In this document: positions 26,519 through 35,459 of the stretch, piece after piece
Layout of the letters: the number at the start of each line of letters is the position of its first letter
How positions within the stretch are numbered: position 1 is the first letter of the stretch
Source: Streptomyces sp. CC53
GTDB taxonomy: Bacteria > Actinomycetota > Actinomycetes > Streptomycetales > Streptomycetaceae
Length of the DNA stretch: 64,000 nucleotides
Direction: 5' to 3'
Assembly: GCF_001865245.1 (NCBI RefSeq)
Contig: NZ_MKXB01000064.1
Coordinates: 1 to 64,000 of the forward strand
Notes under the pieces: model-generated
The model's database searches: none
What the model saw: the letters and a program-made list of their open reading frames with translations, nothing else
Told to the model about the DNA's origin: nothing
Program-made: the position numbers and the translations under genes

Positions 26519-26852
26519 CGGCACGTCCTCGCCGGTCGGGGCCGGCCGGGAGAGGAGGGGCGGGCGCCCCTCTACACGGAGGGGCGGGTGCACGGCGGCC
26601 AGACGGAGCAGGCACCTCGGGGGCGGCGACGGGGCCCCGGGAGCCGAAGGGCACCAGCCGACCGTACAGAAGCGCGATGCGGTCACTTATCGGATGCTGT
26701 CGATCACACATGATCCCGTGGTGCGCTCTTTCGATCTTCTCCTGTCATCCGTAGGACAAGCCGACCATATGTCTGACCACAGTGCGTAAGGTCCAAGTCA
26801 CGGATCCGGGCCGTGCGCCCCGGACAGAACCGGCACTGGAGGACATACCGAA

Positions 26853-27227
26853 ATGGCCAACGTGGAGATCTCGCTCAAGGAGACGCTGACCTCGATCGAG
26901 GGCGCTCTCGGCGTCGCCCTGGTCGACTACACGAGCGGCATGGCGCTCGGCACCCTGGGCGGCGGCAAGGACCTGGACCTGTCCGTTGCGGCCGCGGGCA
27001 ACACCGACGTGATCCGGGCCAAGGCCCGCACGATGGAGCACCTCGGCCTGAAGGACGACATCGAGGACATGCTGATCACACTCGGGAGTCAGTACCACCT
27101 CATCCGGCTGCTGACGGGCCGGGGCGGCAACGGGCTGTTCCTCTACCTCGTCCTGGACAAGGCGAAGTCCAATCTGGCGATGGCCCGCCACCAGCTCAAG
27201 CGCATCGAGGCGGAGCTGGAAGTCTAG
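26853..27227 (+). CDS. Roadblock/LC7-like small protein
   Basis: A 124-residue soluble protein starting VEISLKETLTSIEGALGVALVDY and continuing with ARTMEHLGLKDDIEDMLITLGSQYHLIR in pieces. Size and strand pattern suggest a roadblock/LC7-like fold, a family that in streptomycetes works with small GTPases and sensor kinases (conservon proteins), but no such partners are adjacent. It may instead be a stand-alone hypothetical. The ribosome site GGAGGA lies ten bases upstream. It is followed by an ArsR-type regulator gene after 200 bp. Confidence 0.65.
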   Translation: MANVEISLKETLTSIEGALGVALVDYTSGMALGTLGGGKDLDLSVAAAGNTDVIRAKARTMEHLGLKDDIEDMLITLGSQYHLIRLLTGRGGNGLFLYLVLDKAKSNLAMARHQLKRIEAELEV

Positions 27228-27427
27228 ACACGCTCTCCGTCCGGGCCTTCGCACACCCATGAGTTGAAGATTTCTTCATGTAGCCACATACAGATCGGCC
27301 CAATCCATGAGGTGTGCGGGGCCCGGACCAGGGAAAATCGTGGTGAACGACGTCGCCGCAGCGGTCGGCCGCAGGTCACCGCTGAGGACGCAGCCCGTCA
27401 ACCGCGGCAGGGAGCGAGCAATCCACC

Positions 27428-27763
27428 ATGCAGGTGCCCCTCTACCAGGCCAAGGCCGAGTTCTTCCGCATGCTCGGACACCCGGTGCGCATCCGGGTCT
27501 TGGAGCTACTGCAGAATGGGCCCGTTCCCGTGCGCGACCTGCTGGACGACATCGACATCGAACCCTCCAGCCTGTCGCAGCAGTTGGCGGTTCTGCGCCG
27601 TTCCGGCATCGTCGTGTCCATACGTGAGGGCTCCACGGTCAGCTACGCCCTCGCCGGCGGCGATGTCGCCGAACTCCTGCGGGCCGCCCGCATGATCCTC
27701 ACCGACCTCCTGGCGGGGCAGACCGAGTTGCTCGCCGAGCTCCGCCAGGCGGAGGGGGTCTGA
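27428..27763 (+). CDS. ArsR-family winged-helix regulator
   Basis: A 111-residue winged-helix regulator. EFFRMLGHPVRIRVLELLQNG and EPSSLSQQLAVLRRSGIV define the ArsR-type fold with the recognition helix around SSLSQQLAVL. The metal-binding ELCVCDL motif of metal-sensing members is absent; the equivalent is VPVRDLLDDI, so it probably senses something else. No adjacent target gene is evident. Confidence 0.85.
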   Translation: MQVPLYQAKAEFFRMLGHPVRIRVLELLQNGPVPVRDLLDDIDIEPSSLSQQLAVLRRSGIVVSIREGSTVSYALAGGDVAELLRAARMILTDLLAGQTELLAELRQAEGV

Positions 27764-28580
27764 AGCCAGGCGGTACGGGTCGGGCGGACCGCGGCCGTCC
27801 ACCCGCCGCAGCCCGGTGCCCGCCGCCTGCCCGCCCAGGCAGCCGACCCGGCACGGCACGGCCGCAGACGGCACGGGGGGGCGAACGCCCCCACCCGTGT
27901 CCGGTGCCGCCCCCTCCGCATCCTGGGGCCTACGGGGGGCTTACCGCGGACGGCCGCATTCCGCCCGCCCCCGTAGGTGCCGCTCGGGCGCGCCACCCGG
28001 CGCGCCGGGGCGGCGGCACGGACGACGCTTCCGGGCGGCAGCACGGGCATGGACGACGCGTCACGGTCCGGGCCCGGCACCGGTCGCCGGGGCGGGCTCC
28101 GCTCCATGCGGGGCTCCGATCCCGGGGCTGCCGGAGGCGGAGCGGAGGCCCCCGAGGGCGGGCCGGAGGGACGGACCGGAGACTCCCGAGAGCGGACCGG
28201 AGGGACCGACCGGAGGCTCCCGCGGGCGGACCGGCGGGGTGCCCTGCGGCACCCCGGACCTGCTTCAGCGTCAGGGCGGGCCGGTCCGGCGCAGCGGGGT
28301 CACGTCCCCGCCTCCTGCGGGCGCACTGCCGAGCCGCGGCCCCCGTCGTCCCGGTGCGGAACCGGGTCACCGCCGTCTCCCGGCGGCCCGATCCGGCCGC
28401 CGCGTCCCTCCGGCGTCGGGGCCGAGCCGCCGCCCGCCCGGCGCCGGTCAACGCTCCGCAGTCGGCCGGGGCCGGCTCCGCAGGGCCGTCCCCGCTGCGT
28501 ACCCGGCATCGCCGACCGGGCGCGGGGCGCCGGCCGCGCGGGTCCGGCGCGGTGGGGACGCGCCCCCGCCGCATGCGGCT
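27764..28580. other. Intergenic stretch with low-complexity repeats
   Basis: About 815 bp between convergent genes. The part near 28130-28240 repeats GGACCGGAGG- and CTCCCG-like words irregularly, giving Gly/Arg/Pro-rich open frames with no recognisable domain. I see no gene, RNA or clear terminator. Confidence 0.55.
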
Positions 28581-30164
28581 TCAGGGCGCGGTGGGTTGGT
28601 CGGCGGCGCGCCGCAGCGCCTCCCCCGCGGCGGCCAGGGCCGCTTCCCGGTCCTGCGGTACGAGACCGATGCGGGTGCGCCGGTCCAGCAGGTCGCCTTC
28701 GTCGAGGGCCCCCTCGTGGCGTACCGCCCACAGCAGTTCCGCCCCGGTGACCGGGTGCCCGGGCACCACGGGTCGGGCGAGGTCCGGGTCCGCCAGTCCG
28801 AGCGCGTGGACGGCCGGGGCCTCGGTGCCGTAGCGGCGCACGAGGCGGCGGGGCGCCTCCAGGGCGGCGAGCCGGGACGGGCGCGCCGCGCCGACCAGGG
28901 GCAGGGACGCGGTCCGGCAGGGAGCGGCGGGCAGGCCGCGGGCGCGGACGGCCGCGTCCACGGCGTCCTGCGCCATGCGCCGGTACGTGGTGAGCTTGCC
29001 GCCGACCACGGTGACGACGCCCTCCGCGGACGTGAGCACCGCGTGCTTGCGGGAGATGTCCGCCGTGCGGCCGCCGTCCGCGTCCGCCGCGGTGTCGAGG
29101 AGGGGCCGCAGTCCGGCGAAGGCGCCGATGACGTCGTCGCGGCCCAGCGGCACGTCCAGGGTCGAGCAGAGGACGTCGAGGAGGAATCCGATGTCGGTCT
29201 CGGGCACCTCCGGCACGTCGGGGATGCCGCCGTCGACCGGCTCGTCGGTCAGGCCCACGTACACGCGGCCGTCGCCCTGGGGCAGGACCAGCACGAAGCG
29301 GTTGGCCTCGCCGGGGATCGGGATGTGGAGGCCCGCGGTGAGGGAGCCCAGGTCCTCGGAGCGCAGGACGAGGTGGGTGCCGCGGGAAGGCCGCAGCCGG
29401 ATGTCGCCGACGAGGCCGCCGGCCCAGACGCCGGTGGCGTTGACGACGGTGCGGGCGCGGACACGCGTCTCGCCGCCGGTGAGCTCGTCGCGTACGAGGG
29501 CCCCGTCGCCGTCCAGCCGGAGGGCGCGGGCCCGGGTGAGGACGCGCGCGCCGTGGGCGGCGGCGGTGCGCGCCAGGGCGGTGACGAGTCGGGCGTCGTC
29601 GCTGAGCCGGCCGTCCCAGGACAGCAGGCCGCCGCGCAGGCCGGTGGGCCGCAGGGCGGGCGCCATGTGGCGGGTCTCCACGGGCGACAGGGTGCGGGGG
29701 GCGGGGAGAGTGGTGCGGGAGGTGCGGGCGGCGGCGCGCAGGACGTCGCCGGCCCGGAAGCCGGCCCGGGCGAGGGCGGCCTGCGGGCGTGACACCAAGG
29801 GGGTCAGGGGGAGGACGAAGGGCTGGGCCGCCACGAGGTGGGGGGCGGTCCGCTCCATGAGGACGCCCCGCTCGACGGCGCTTTCGTAGGCGACGTCGAG
29901 CTGTCCGGTGGCCAGGTAGCGCAGCCCGCCGTGGACGAGTTTGGAGCTCCAGCGGGAGGTGCCGAAGGCCAGGTCGTGCGCGTCGACCGCGGCGACGCTG
30001 AGGCCGCGGGAGGCCGCGTCGAGGGCGGCGCCGGCACCGGTGGCGCCGAGGCCGACGACGAGCACGTCCACCACGGCGCCGTCGGCGAGTTCTGCGAACT
30101 CGCGTCGGCGGCGGGCGGCGTTCAGGGAGTGGGCGGGCTGGGCGGAGGTGCTCGGGCGGCTCAT
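28581..30164 (-). CDS. glpD: Glycerol-3-phosphate dehydrogenase, FAD-dependent
   Basis: A 527-residue flavoenzyme oxidising glycerol-3-phosphate to DHAP at the membrane. The Rossmann FAD motif VLVVGLGATGAGAALDAASRG begins near residue 34, followed by FGTSRWSSKLVHGGLRYL, a GlpD hallmark. VNATGVWAGGLV and GGKLTTYRRMAQ are the later FAD/substrate motifs, and the C-terminus carries the GlpD helical domain (LLWAVRHEGALDEGDLLDRRTRIGL in pieces). The start overlaps the TetR stop by four bases (ATGA), so it is co-expressed with that regulator. Confidence 0.9.
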   Translation of the reverse strand: MSRPSTSAQPAHSLNAARRRREFAELADGAVVDVLVVGLGATGAGAALDAASRGLSVAAVDAHDLAFGTSRWSSKLVHGGLRYLATGQLDVAYESAVERGVLMERTAPHLVAAQPFVLPLTPLVSRPQAALARAGFRAGDVLRAAARTSRTTLPAPRTLSPVETRHMAPALRPTGLRGGLLSWDGRLSDDARLVTALARTAAAHGARVLTRARALRLDGDGALVRDELTGGETRVRARTVVNATGVWAGGLVGDIRLRPSRGTHLVLRSEDLGSLTAGLHIPIPGEANRFVLVLPQGDGRVYVGLTDEPVDGGIPDVPEVPETDIGFLLDVLCSTLDVPLGRDDVIGAFAGLRPLLDTAADADGGRTADISRKHAVLTSAEGVVTVVGGKLTTYRRMAQDAVDAAVRARGLPAAPCRTASLPLVGAARPSRLAALEAPRRLVRRYGTEAPAVHALGLADPDLARPVVPGHPVTGAELLWAVRHEGALDEGDLLDRRTRIGLVPQDREAALAAAGEALRRAADQPTAP

Positions 30165-30841
30165 GGGGTGAGGGTCCTTTCCAGGATGGTCCGCAGCTCG
30201 CCGAGGAAGGCGGCCTCGTCGAGCGCGGCGGCCGCGCCGGACCCGGGTCCGGCCGTGCGGGGACCGGGCGCGGCGCCGGGGCCGTCCGTGGCCGCCGCGC
30301 CGGCGCCGTCCGCCGGTTCCTCGGTCATGGTGCGCAGCGAGAGCGTGAAGGACTGGACGACGAGCAGCAGCGCACGCGCCTGGAGCTCGGGGTGGACGCG
30401 GCGGACGGAACCGTCTGCGTGCCCCTCCTCCAGCGCGTCGCCGAGGAGGGCCAGCAGGGCGTCCTGGCTGGCGCCGCGGCGGTCCAGGACGTACGGCAGC
30501 AGCAGTTCGGGGTCCACGTCGAGGATCTTGTGGAAGAGCGGGTGGGCGCGGAACGCGGCGACGCCCGCGACCAGCCCGTCGACGATCCGGGGCCGCGCGG
30601 GCGCTCCGGGGTGCCGTTCCGGCATGGCGGAGAGCGCCACGCCGATCCACTCGCGGGTCATGAGGTCGCCGACGAGCGTGCGGACGTCGGGCCACCGGCG
30701 GTAGAGCGTCATGCGGGAGACACCGGCGCGGCGGGCCACGTCGGTGAGTGTCGTACGGCGCACGCCGACGGCCAGGACGCAGTCGCGTGCCGCGTCGAGG
30801 ACGGGGTCCGCGTCCGAATGGTTGTGACGAATGGGCGTCAT
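30161..30841 (-). CDS. TetR-family regulator of the glycerolipid locus
   Basis: A 226-residue TetR regulator with the DNA-binding domain at about residues 15-60 (VLAVGVRRTTLTDVARRAGVSRMTLYRRWPD in pieces). Residues about 175-205 are an Ala/Gly/Pro-rich insert. It is the first gene of a two-gene operon with the GlpD-like dehydrogenase and diverges from the alkyl-DHAP-synthase-like gene across only 74 bp containing TGTCACAGTGTAATG, a probable operator. It likely controls both directions. Confidence 0.85.
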   Translation of the reverse strand: MTPIRHNHSDADPVLDAARDCVLAVGVRRTTLTDVARRAGVSRMTLYRRWPDVRTLVGDLMTREWIGVALSAMPERHPGAPARPRIVDGLVAGVAAFRAHPLFHKILDVDPELLLPYVLDRRGASQDALLALLGDALEEGHADGSVRRVHPELQARALLLVVQSFTLSLRTMTEEPADGAGAAATDGPGAAPGPRTAGPGSGAAAALDEAAFLGELRTILERTLTP

Positions 30842-30915
30842 CTGTCACAGTGTAATGCCTGCGGGGCCCCGGGCACCGGGAACACCCGCGAAACCGACGG
30901 TGAGGACGAAGCCAC

Positions 30916-32502
30916 GTGGACATGTTGTGGAGCGGCTGGGGCGACCCGGCCAAGGCGGCACCGCTGCCCGACACGGTGATCGGACTGCTGCGCGACCTGC
31001 TGGGTGTCGCCCCGCGTGCGGACGGGCCCGCGGCCCTGGACGAGATCGCCGTCCCCGACTCCACCCTCACCGCCGCGGCGCACCGCGCCCTCGCCGGGTG
31101 CCTCGGCGGCAGCGCCCACGTCCGCACGGACGCCGAGAGCCGCATCCGCCACACCCGCGGCAAGTCCACCCCCGACCTGCTGCGCATCCGCGCGGGCGAC
31201 GTGGACGACATCCCCGCGGCCGTGCTGCTGCCCGCCGGCCACGACGAGGTCCTGGCGGTGCTGCGGATCTGCACCGAACACCAGCTGGCGGTCGTGCCGT
31301 TCGGCGGCGGCACCTCGGTCGTCGGCGGCCTGGCGCCCGAGCGCTCCCGGTTCGTCGCCCTGGACCTGCGGCGCATGGACGCCCTGCTCGACCTGGACGA
31401 GGTCTCCCGCACCGCGACCCTCCAGCCCGGGCTCAGGGCGCCGCAGGCCGAGGCACTGCTCAACGCGCGCGGCTTCACGCTCGGCCACTTCCCGCAGTCC
31501 TACGAGTGGGCCACCATCGGCGGCTTCGCCGCCGCCCGTTCCAGCGGGCAGGCGTCCGCGGGCTACGGCCGGTTCGACGAGATGGTCCTCGGCCTGACCG
31601 TCGCCACGCCCGAGGGCACCTGGGAGACCGGCCGCGCCCCCCGCTCGGCCGCAGGGCCCGACCTGCGCCAGCTCGTCCTGGGCTCCGAGGGGGCGTTCGG
31701 CGTCATCACGTCCGTGACCGTCCGCGTGCGGCCGCTGCCCGCGGTGCGGGTCTACGAAGGCTGGCGCTTCCCCTCCTTCGACGCGGGCACCCGGGCCCTG
31801 CGCGCCCTGGCGCAGGACGGTCCCCGCCCGACGGTGCTGCGGCTCTCCGACGAGACGGAGACCTTCATCGGCCTCGCCCACCCCGACCGCATCGGCGACG
31901 GCGCGGCCCCGGCCGGCTGCATGGCCGTCGTCGGGTTCGAGGGGACGGAGGCCGACACGGCGCTGCGCCGGGCCGGCGCCCGCGAGGTGCTGCTGGCCGC
32001 CGGGGGCGAGTACGCCGGGGAGGAGCCGGGCGAACGCTGGGCGCGCGGCCGCTACGACGCCCCCTACCTGCGGGACGCGCTGCTCGACGCGGGTGCCTTC
32101 GCGGAGACCCTGGAGACCGCCGCGTTCTGGTCGCGGCTGCCCGGACTGTACGCCGCCGTGCGGGAGGCCCTGACCTCCGCGCTCACCGGCGCGGGCACAC
32201 CGCCCCTGGTCATGTGCCACGTCTCCCACGTGTACGAGAACGGCGCCTCGCTGTACTTCACGGTGGTATCGGCCCAGGGCGACGCCCCGGTCGCCCACTG
32301 GGAGCCCGCGAAGCACGCGGCGAACGAGGCGATCCTCGCGGCGGGCGGCACCATCAGCCACCACCACGGCGTGGGCACCGACCACCGCGACTGGTTCACC
32401 CAGGAGGCGGGGCCGCTCGGCGTGCGCGCCCTGCGGGCCGTCAAGGCCGGCCTCGACCCGGCGGGGATCCTCAACCCCGGCATCCTCATCCCCCTCCCCT
32501 GA
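30916..32502 (+). CDS. FAD-binding oxidase resembling alkyl-DHAP synthase
   Basis: A 528-residue flavoprotein of the vanillyl-alcohol-oxidase/FAD-linked oxidase family. The PP-loop VVPFGGGTSVVGGL and ATIGGFAAARSSGQASAGYG bind FAD. The C-terminal HHHGVGTDH matches the His-rich active-site motif of alkyldihydroxyacetonephosphate synthase, the enzyme making the ether bond of plasmalogen-type lipids. Bacterial relatives have varied roles, so this function is inference. The start is GTG 30916, with ATG 30922 a close alternative. A lipid-kinase-like gene follows after 46 bp. Confidence 0.82.
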   Translation: MDMLWSGWGDPAKAAPLPDTVIGLLRDLLGVAPRADGPAALDEIAVPDSTLTAAAHRALAGCLGGSAHVRTDAESRIRHTRGKSTPDLLRIRAGDVDDIPAAVLLPAGHDEVLAVLRICTEHQLAVVPFGGGTSVVGGLAPERSRFVALDLRRMDALLDLDEVSRTATLQPGLRAPQAEALLNARGFTLGHFPQSYEWATIGGFAAARSSGQASAGYGRFDEMVLGLTVATPEGTWETGRAPRSAAGPDLRQLVLGSEGAFGVITSVTVRVRPLPAVRVYEGWRFPSFDAGTRALRALAQDGPRPTVLRLSDETETFIGLAHPDRIGDGAAPAGCMAVVGFEGTEADTALRRAGAREVLLAAGGEYAGEEPGERWARGRYDAPYLRDALLDAGAFAETLETAAFWSRLPGLYAAVREALTSALTGAGTPPLVMCHVSHVYENGASLYFTVVSAQGDAPVAHWEPAKHAANEAILAAGGTISHHHGVGTDHRDWFTQEAGPLGVRALRAVKAGLDPAGILNPGILIPLP

Positions 32503-32548
32503 CCCGGCCGCCGGCCCCGGTCCACGACCCCCTCACGGAGGCGCGCCC

Positions 32549-33430
32549 ATGAGACAGTTCACCGCCGTCGTCAACCCCGCCGCGGGAAGCTCCGGCGGCA
32601 CGGCGGCCCTGCTGCCCGTCGCCCGCCTCCTGAGGGAGGCCGGGGCGCGGCTCGACACCCGCTACAGCCGCAGCCTGGACCATGCCCGCGCCCTGGCGCG
32701 GCGGGCGGCGGCGGACGGGCGGACCGTGCTCGCGGTCGGCGGTGACGGGATGGCCGGCGCCGTCGGCGGCGAACTGAGCGGCACCGGCGCGGTGCTGGGT
32801 CTCGTGCCGTCAGGCCGCGGCAACGACTTCGCCAGGGCCCTCGGCCTGCCCGGCGCCCCCCGGGCCCTGGCCGAGGTGCTGCTGCACGGCTCGCCGCGCG
32901 GCGTCGACACCATCGGGGTGGCCTCGGCGGCGCACCCCGAGGTGTCGGTGCTGGGCAGCGTGTACGCGGGCGTCGACGCGGTGGCCAACCGGTACGCCAA
33001 CCGCTCCCGGCTGCTGCGGGGCTCCGCCTCCTACTACGCGGGGGGCCTGCGGGCGGTGGCCGCCTGGCGGCCGGCCACCTACCGGATCACCGTGGACGGG
33101 GTGCTGCTCGAACGGCGCGGCTACACGGTGGTCGCCGCCAACTCCGCCTTCTACGGCTTCGGTCGGCTCATCGCGCCCGACGCCCGCGTGGACGACGGGC
33201 TGCTGGACGTGGTGGTGGTGCACGACGCACCGAAGCGGCTGTTCTTCACCATGATGAACGAGCTCAAGACGGGCGCCCACCTGGCCCGGCCGCAGGTGGA
33301 GGTGGTGCGCGGCAGCGAGGTCCGCATCGAGGCCGACCGCGGCCTGCCGTACGGCGCGGACGGCGAGGTCGACGCCGCGCTGCCGGTCACCGTACGCGTG
33401 CAGCCCGCCGCGCTGAACGTCCTCGGCTGA
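32549..33430 (+). CDS. Diacylglycerol kinase-family lipid kinase
   Basis: A 293-residue protein of the DAGK catalytic family, which phosphorylates diacylglycerol or related lipids. The N-terminus FTAVVNPAAGSSGG, the nucleotide-site GGDGM at residues 64-68 and LVPSGRGNDFARALGLP are the family signature; LPYGADGE near the end is the C-terminal acidic motif. It forms an operon with the alkyl-DHAP-synthase-like enzyme and so probably belongs to a glycerolipid pathway. Confidence 0.88.
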   Translation: MRQFTAVVNPAAGSSGGTAALLPVARLLREAGARLDTRYSRSLDHARALARRAAADGRTVLAVGGDGMAGAVGGELSGTGAVLGLVPSGRGNDFARALGLPGAPRALAEVLLHGSPRGVDTIGVASAAHPEVSVLGSVYAGVDAVANRYANRSRLLRGSASYYAGGLRAVAAWRPATYRITVDGVLLERRGYTVVAANSAFYGFGRLIAPDARVDDGLLDVVVVHDAPKRLFFTMMNELKTGAHLARPQVEVVRGSEVRIEADRGLPYGADGEVDAALPVTVRVQPAALNVLG

Positions 33431-33452
33431 ACGTTCCGGGTCGGTCGGCCCG

Positions 33453-33473
33453 GTGCCACGACGCCGGTGGCAC
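33453..33473 (+). terminator. Hairpin after the lipid kinase gene
   Basis: GTGCCAC (33453-33459) and GTGGCAC (33467-33473) form a perfect stem with a seven-base loop, about 22 bases after the stop codon. No T-tract follows. Confidence 0.45.
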
Positions 33474-33980
33474 GACCCGGGCGGCACGCCCTCAGCCGGG
33501 CCCGCGTGCTGCCCGGCACCGCCCGCGGCGGGCACCAGCCCCGGGGTCTGGCCCGGCGATCCGGCAGACCCGGCGGCGTGCCCGTCCGCAGGACCGGTCT
33601 CCCCGACGGCCGTCCGCTTGCCGCTCCGCCCCACCGCTCCCGTGCCGGTGACTTCGCGGCCGGTCGCCGAGGGGCGTGGCGCGGCCGGCGGCGTGCCTCC
33701 CGGCCGGGGCGGCCACCCGCTGCCTTCCCGGGCCGCCGCCGCGCCGCCCGCACGGGAGACACCGCGGCGTGCCCCCGGCCCCCACCACCGGGAGCGTGGC
33801 CCCGCCGGTGCGCGCGGCCACGGGGCGCCGCCCGGTGAGCGGCGCACCTTCGGCCCTGCACGACAAATTCACAAGGCCGATCAGGTCACTTAGACTCTGG
33901 ACGCGTCATCCCGGTGAGCCCTCCCGACCAAGGGGCGATCTCCACCAGGACCCGTACCGGCCATCATTCCCGGGGGAACG
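33474..33980. other. Intergenic stretch upstream of the TrmB/LuxR-type regulator
   Basis: About 500 bp of GC-rich sequence without a recognised gene. The last 120 bp become AT-richer (CGACAAATTCACAAGG, CAGGTCACTTAGACT), as expected for the promoter of the regulator at 33981. Confidence 0.55.
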
Positions 33981-34982
33981 ATGCGTGAGAACGAGATGGC
34001 GGTCTTCGGCGTCTCCGCACACGAGGAAGAGGCGTACCGGCATTTCCTGCGCAACCCGGGAACCCCGGCCGACGACATCCACCTCCTGCTGCACACCACG
34101 CAGGAGGGCGCCAGGCGGTGCCTGGGGCGCCTCCAGGAACTGGGACTGGTGCACCGCGCGGGCGAGGACGGGCTGGTGTTCCCTGCCGACCCCGACGTGG
34201 CGCTGACCCGGCTGATGGACGCGCGGATGCAGGAGCTCCACCAGGAGCTGATGCGCGTCACCCGCTCCCGGCACGTGGTGGACGGGCTGCGCGCCGAGCA
34301 GGCGTCGCGGTCGTACGCGCAGCCGGGCATCGAGCAGTTGGAGAGCCTGGCCGCGGTGCGCAACCGCATCGACGACCTGGCGTTCTTCGCCAGGGACGAG
34401 ATCCTCGCCGTGGAGCCGTACCGCAAGCTGTCCTCCGAGAACATCGCCCGGTCCCGTCCCCTGGACCTGCGCTGCCTCCATCGCGGGGTGCGGATCAGGA
34501 ACGTCGTCGTCCCCGCCGTGCTCGACGACCCCCCGACCACGGACTACCTCCGCGAACTGATCGCCCACGGCGCCGAGATACGGGTGTCCGAGGACACCAG
34601 CGAGCGCCTGCTGGTGTACGACAGGACGACCGCGCTGGTGCCGCTGGACCCGAAGGACACGGCGCGCGGGGCGCTGCTGGCCCACCGCAGCGGCCTCGTC
34701 GTCCACATCATCGCGTTGTTCGAGAAGATCTGGGACGCGTCGGAGGACCTGGAGCGCGTCGTGAAGGAGCGGTCCGCGGAGGCCGGCGGCGCCGCGCTCA
34801 CCGAGATGGAGCGGCGGGTGCTCGTCTCCATGTGCACGGTGAGCAAGGACGAGGCCGGCGCACGGGAGCTGGGCGTGTCCGTACGGACGTACCGGCGGCA
34901 CGTCGCCGAGCTGCTCCATGCCCTCGGGGCCGGCAACCGGGCGCACGCGGCGCTGCTCGCGCGGGAGCGCGGCTGGATCTGA
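33981..34982 (+). CDS. TrmB/LuxR-type transcriptional regulator
   Basis: A 333-residue regulator. The N-terminus (about 10-70: HEEEAYRHFLRNPGTPADDIHLLL in pieces, then LGRLQELGLVHRA) is a TrmB-like winged helix. The middle has a phospholipase-D-like or effector region (RNVVVPAVLDDPPTTDYLRELIAHGAEIRVSED in pieces), and the C-terminus is a LuxR helix-turn-helix (LTEMERRVLVSMCTVSKDEAGARELGVSVRTYRRHV in pieces). Similar regulators control peptide and secondary-metabolite loci in streptomycetes. It lies 2 kb upstream of the RiPP precursor, so it could be a second cluster regulator, but no shared sites were found. Confidence 0.8.
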   Translation: MRENEMAVFGVSAHEEEAYRHFLRNPGTPADDIHLLLHTTQEGARRCLGRLQELGLVHRAGEDGLVFPADPDVALTRLMDARMQELHQELMRVTRSRHVVDGLRAEQASRSYAQPGIEQLESLAAVRNRIDDLAFFARDEILAVEPYRKLSSENIARSRPLDLRCLHRGVRIRNVVVPAVLDDPPTTDYLRELIAHGAEIRVSEDTSERLLVYDRTTALVPLDPKDTARGALLAHRSGLVVHIIALFEKIWDASEDLERVVKERSAEAGGAALTEMERRVLVSMCTVSKDEAGARELGVSVRTYRRHVAELLHALGAGNRAHAALLARERGWI

Positions 34983-35186
34983 GACCCGGGGGGCCGCACC
35001 CCGTTCGACGGCACGGAGCTCGCGCCCCCGGTGCGGGCACGGAGAACATTCCCGGTGCAGCGGGAGGCCCGCGCGGAGACTGGAGGGTCCCGCTGGAGGT
35101 GCGCGGGGCCCCGGCCGAGGACGGCGGCCGCCGGGGCGGTCCGGTCCGTCGCGGGCCGGCTCCCCGGCGGCCTCCCGGTCGGGGCG

Positions 35187-35459
35187 CTACCCCCCGGGGC
35201 CCGTCCCCGCCAGCCGCCAGCCCCGCAGCGCCGGGTCCGTCAGCGCCGTCCGGACCGCTTCCCGCACGGCGCTCTCCCCTGCGTGCGGCCCCAGGACGAT
35301 GCGCAGCCTGATCCAGTCGAGGCCGACGGCCTCCGTGCACGCCCAGTGCCCGGGCAGCAGGGCCAGCAGCCGCACCAGGGTGGTCGCCGCCGCCGGGGCG
35401 CGGCCGTCGTCGCGGACCGCCTCCACGTCGACGTAGCCGGCGTGCCGCTCGACGGTCAC
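35187..35459 (-). CDS. Small hypothetical protein coupled to the M20 amidohydrolase
   Basis: A 90-residue protein from GTG 35459, whose start overlaps the amidohydrolase stop (GTGA). It begins VTVERHAGYVDVEAVRDDG and contains LLALLPGHWACTEAVGLDW, followed by ALTDPALRGWRLAG. The alternating hydrophobic pattern suggests a small alpha/beta fold. I do not recognise the family. Translational coupling implies a partner role for the peptidase, or stoichiometric co-expression. Confidence 0.6.
   Translation of the reverse strand: MTVERHAGYVDVEAVRDDGRAPAAATTLVRLLALLPGHWACTEAVGLDWIRLRIVLGPHAGESAVREAVRTALTDPALRGWRLAGTGPGG

Noticed and set aside
27816..28580. Long Gly/Arg/Pro-rich open frames as a repeat protein
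   Set aside because: They arise from low-complexity GC-rich DNA, occur in several phases and lack ribosome sites and domains.
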